Positions 63,807 through 64,000 of a stretch of 64,000 nucleotides of DNA are shown piece after piece (positions within the stretch are counted from its first letter, which is position 1; every line of letters begins with the position of its first letter). The position numbers were made by a program, and so were the translations under genes. The DNA lies in contig CM064523.1 of the NCBI GenBank assembly GCA_032716605.1, positions 42,779,656 through 42,843,655 on the forward strand. The letters run 5' to 3'. The stretch comes from Paralithodes platypus (Eukaryota; Arthropoda; Malacostraca; Decapoda; Lithodidae). Under the pieces are notes generated by a model. The model did not search any database and had not been told where the DNA came from. It saw only the letters and a list, made by a program, of their open reading frames with translations.

Positions 63807-64000
63807 AGGTTGCAAGTTGTGCAGTGTACACGGTCATCCATGGTATCTCTATCCTAAGTATCCTAAGGCTACACAGAAAATTGGCAAGGCTAAATCGCTT
63901 CACTTGTGTTCAAGTTGTCTAGCAAAAGACCACTTCAACCATACTTGTACAAATTCCTTCATCAAACCCTGTAAGTATTGCAAGGGAAAACATTGGTTTT
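63800..64000 (+). pseudogene. BEL/Pao zinc knuckles, cut by window end
   Basis: After a frame change near 63770-63800: GCKLCSVHGHPWYLYP, then LCSSCLAKDHFNHTC and CKYCKGKHWF. These are CCHC-type knuckles that precede the protease in this superfamily. Incomplete because the window ends. Confidence 0.8.

Overview
This window is eukaryotic and almost entirely repetitive. It has long (TA)n microsatellites, exons with GT/AG borders, at least four non-LTR and four LTR-type retroelement lineages, DNA transposons with their non-autonomous derivatives, and two large minisatellite blocks. The protein flavour of the Gypsy, BEL/Pao, RTE and jockey/CR1-like elements resembles what I know from arthropods, and decapod crustaceans in particular. 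That host assignment is inference, not proof.

Layout. 0-7 kb: a LINE tail, a frameshifted cold-shock-domain gene with an acidic repeat-bearing tail, a LINE copy, and a P-like DNA transposon with doubled long inverted repeats seated in (TA)n. 7-17 kb: a second LINE copy split by a complete Ty3/Gypsy element (348-bp LTRs, 5-bp target duplication) that itself carries a solo LTR of its own family at the pol stop codon. 17-20 kb: an RTE LINE, tRNA-like SINE units and a TTAA-flanked MITE. 20.6-25 kb: a mosaic of 16-bp (GGGCCC core) and 17-bp minisatellites in alternating orientation. 26.5-27.5 kb: about 31 copies of a 33-bp repeat. 28.5-32.2 kb: a CR1-like LINE broken by a TTAA MITE. 32.5-39.7 kb: a decayed BEL/Pao element that carries an extra SGNH-hydrolase-like reading frame between the 5' LTR and gag. 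39.8-41.5 kb: tandem TTAA MITEs. 43-46.3 kb: a nearly full RTE copy.

47.4-48.3 kb holds the only clear host gene seen: two exons of tyrosyl-DNA phosphodiesterase 1 (plus strand), with a 3'-(AAC)n SINE-like element in the intron between them. 48.5-53.3 kb is a Ty1/copia remnant punctured by a 122-bp RTE tail, another SINE-like copy and a stack of nested TTAA elements. 53.3-58 kb contains local tandem repeats, an unrecognised gag-like reading frame and a pogo/Tigger-like long-inverted-repeat element running into a 100-N assembly gap. 58-61.2 kb is a second RTE copy sharing the frameshift of the 43-kb copy. 62.9-64 kb is the start of another BEL/Pao gag, cut by the window end.

Nesting gives a relative chronology in several places. 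The LINE at 7-16.7 kb is older than the Gypsy element, which is older than its solo LTR. The copia remnant is older than the SINE, RTE-tail and TTAA insertions. Most autonomous elements carry frameshifts or stops, so little here looks able to move by itself.
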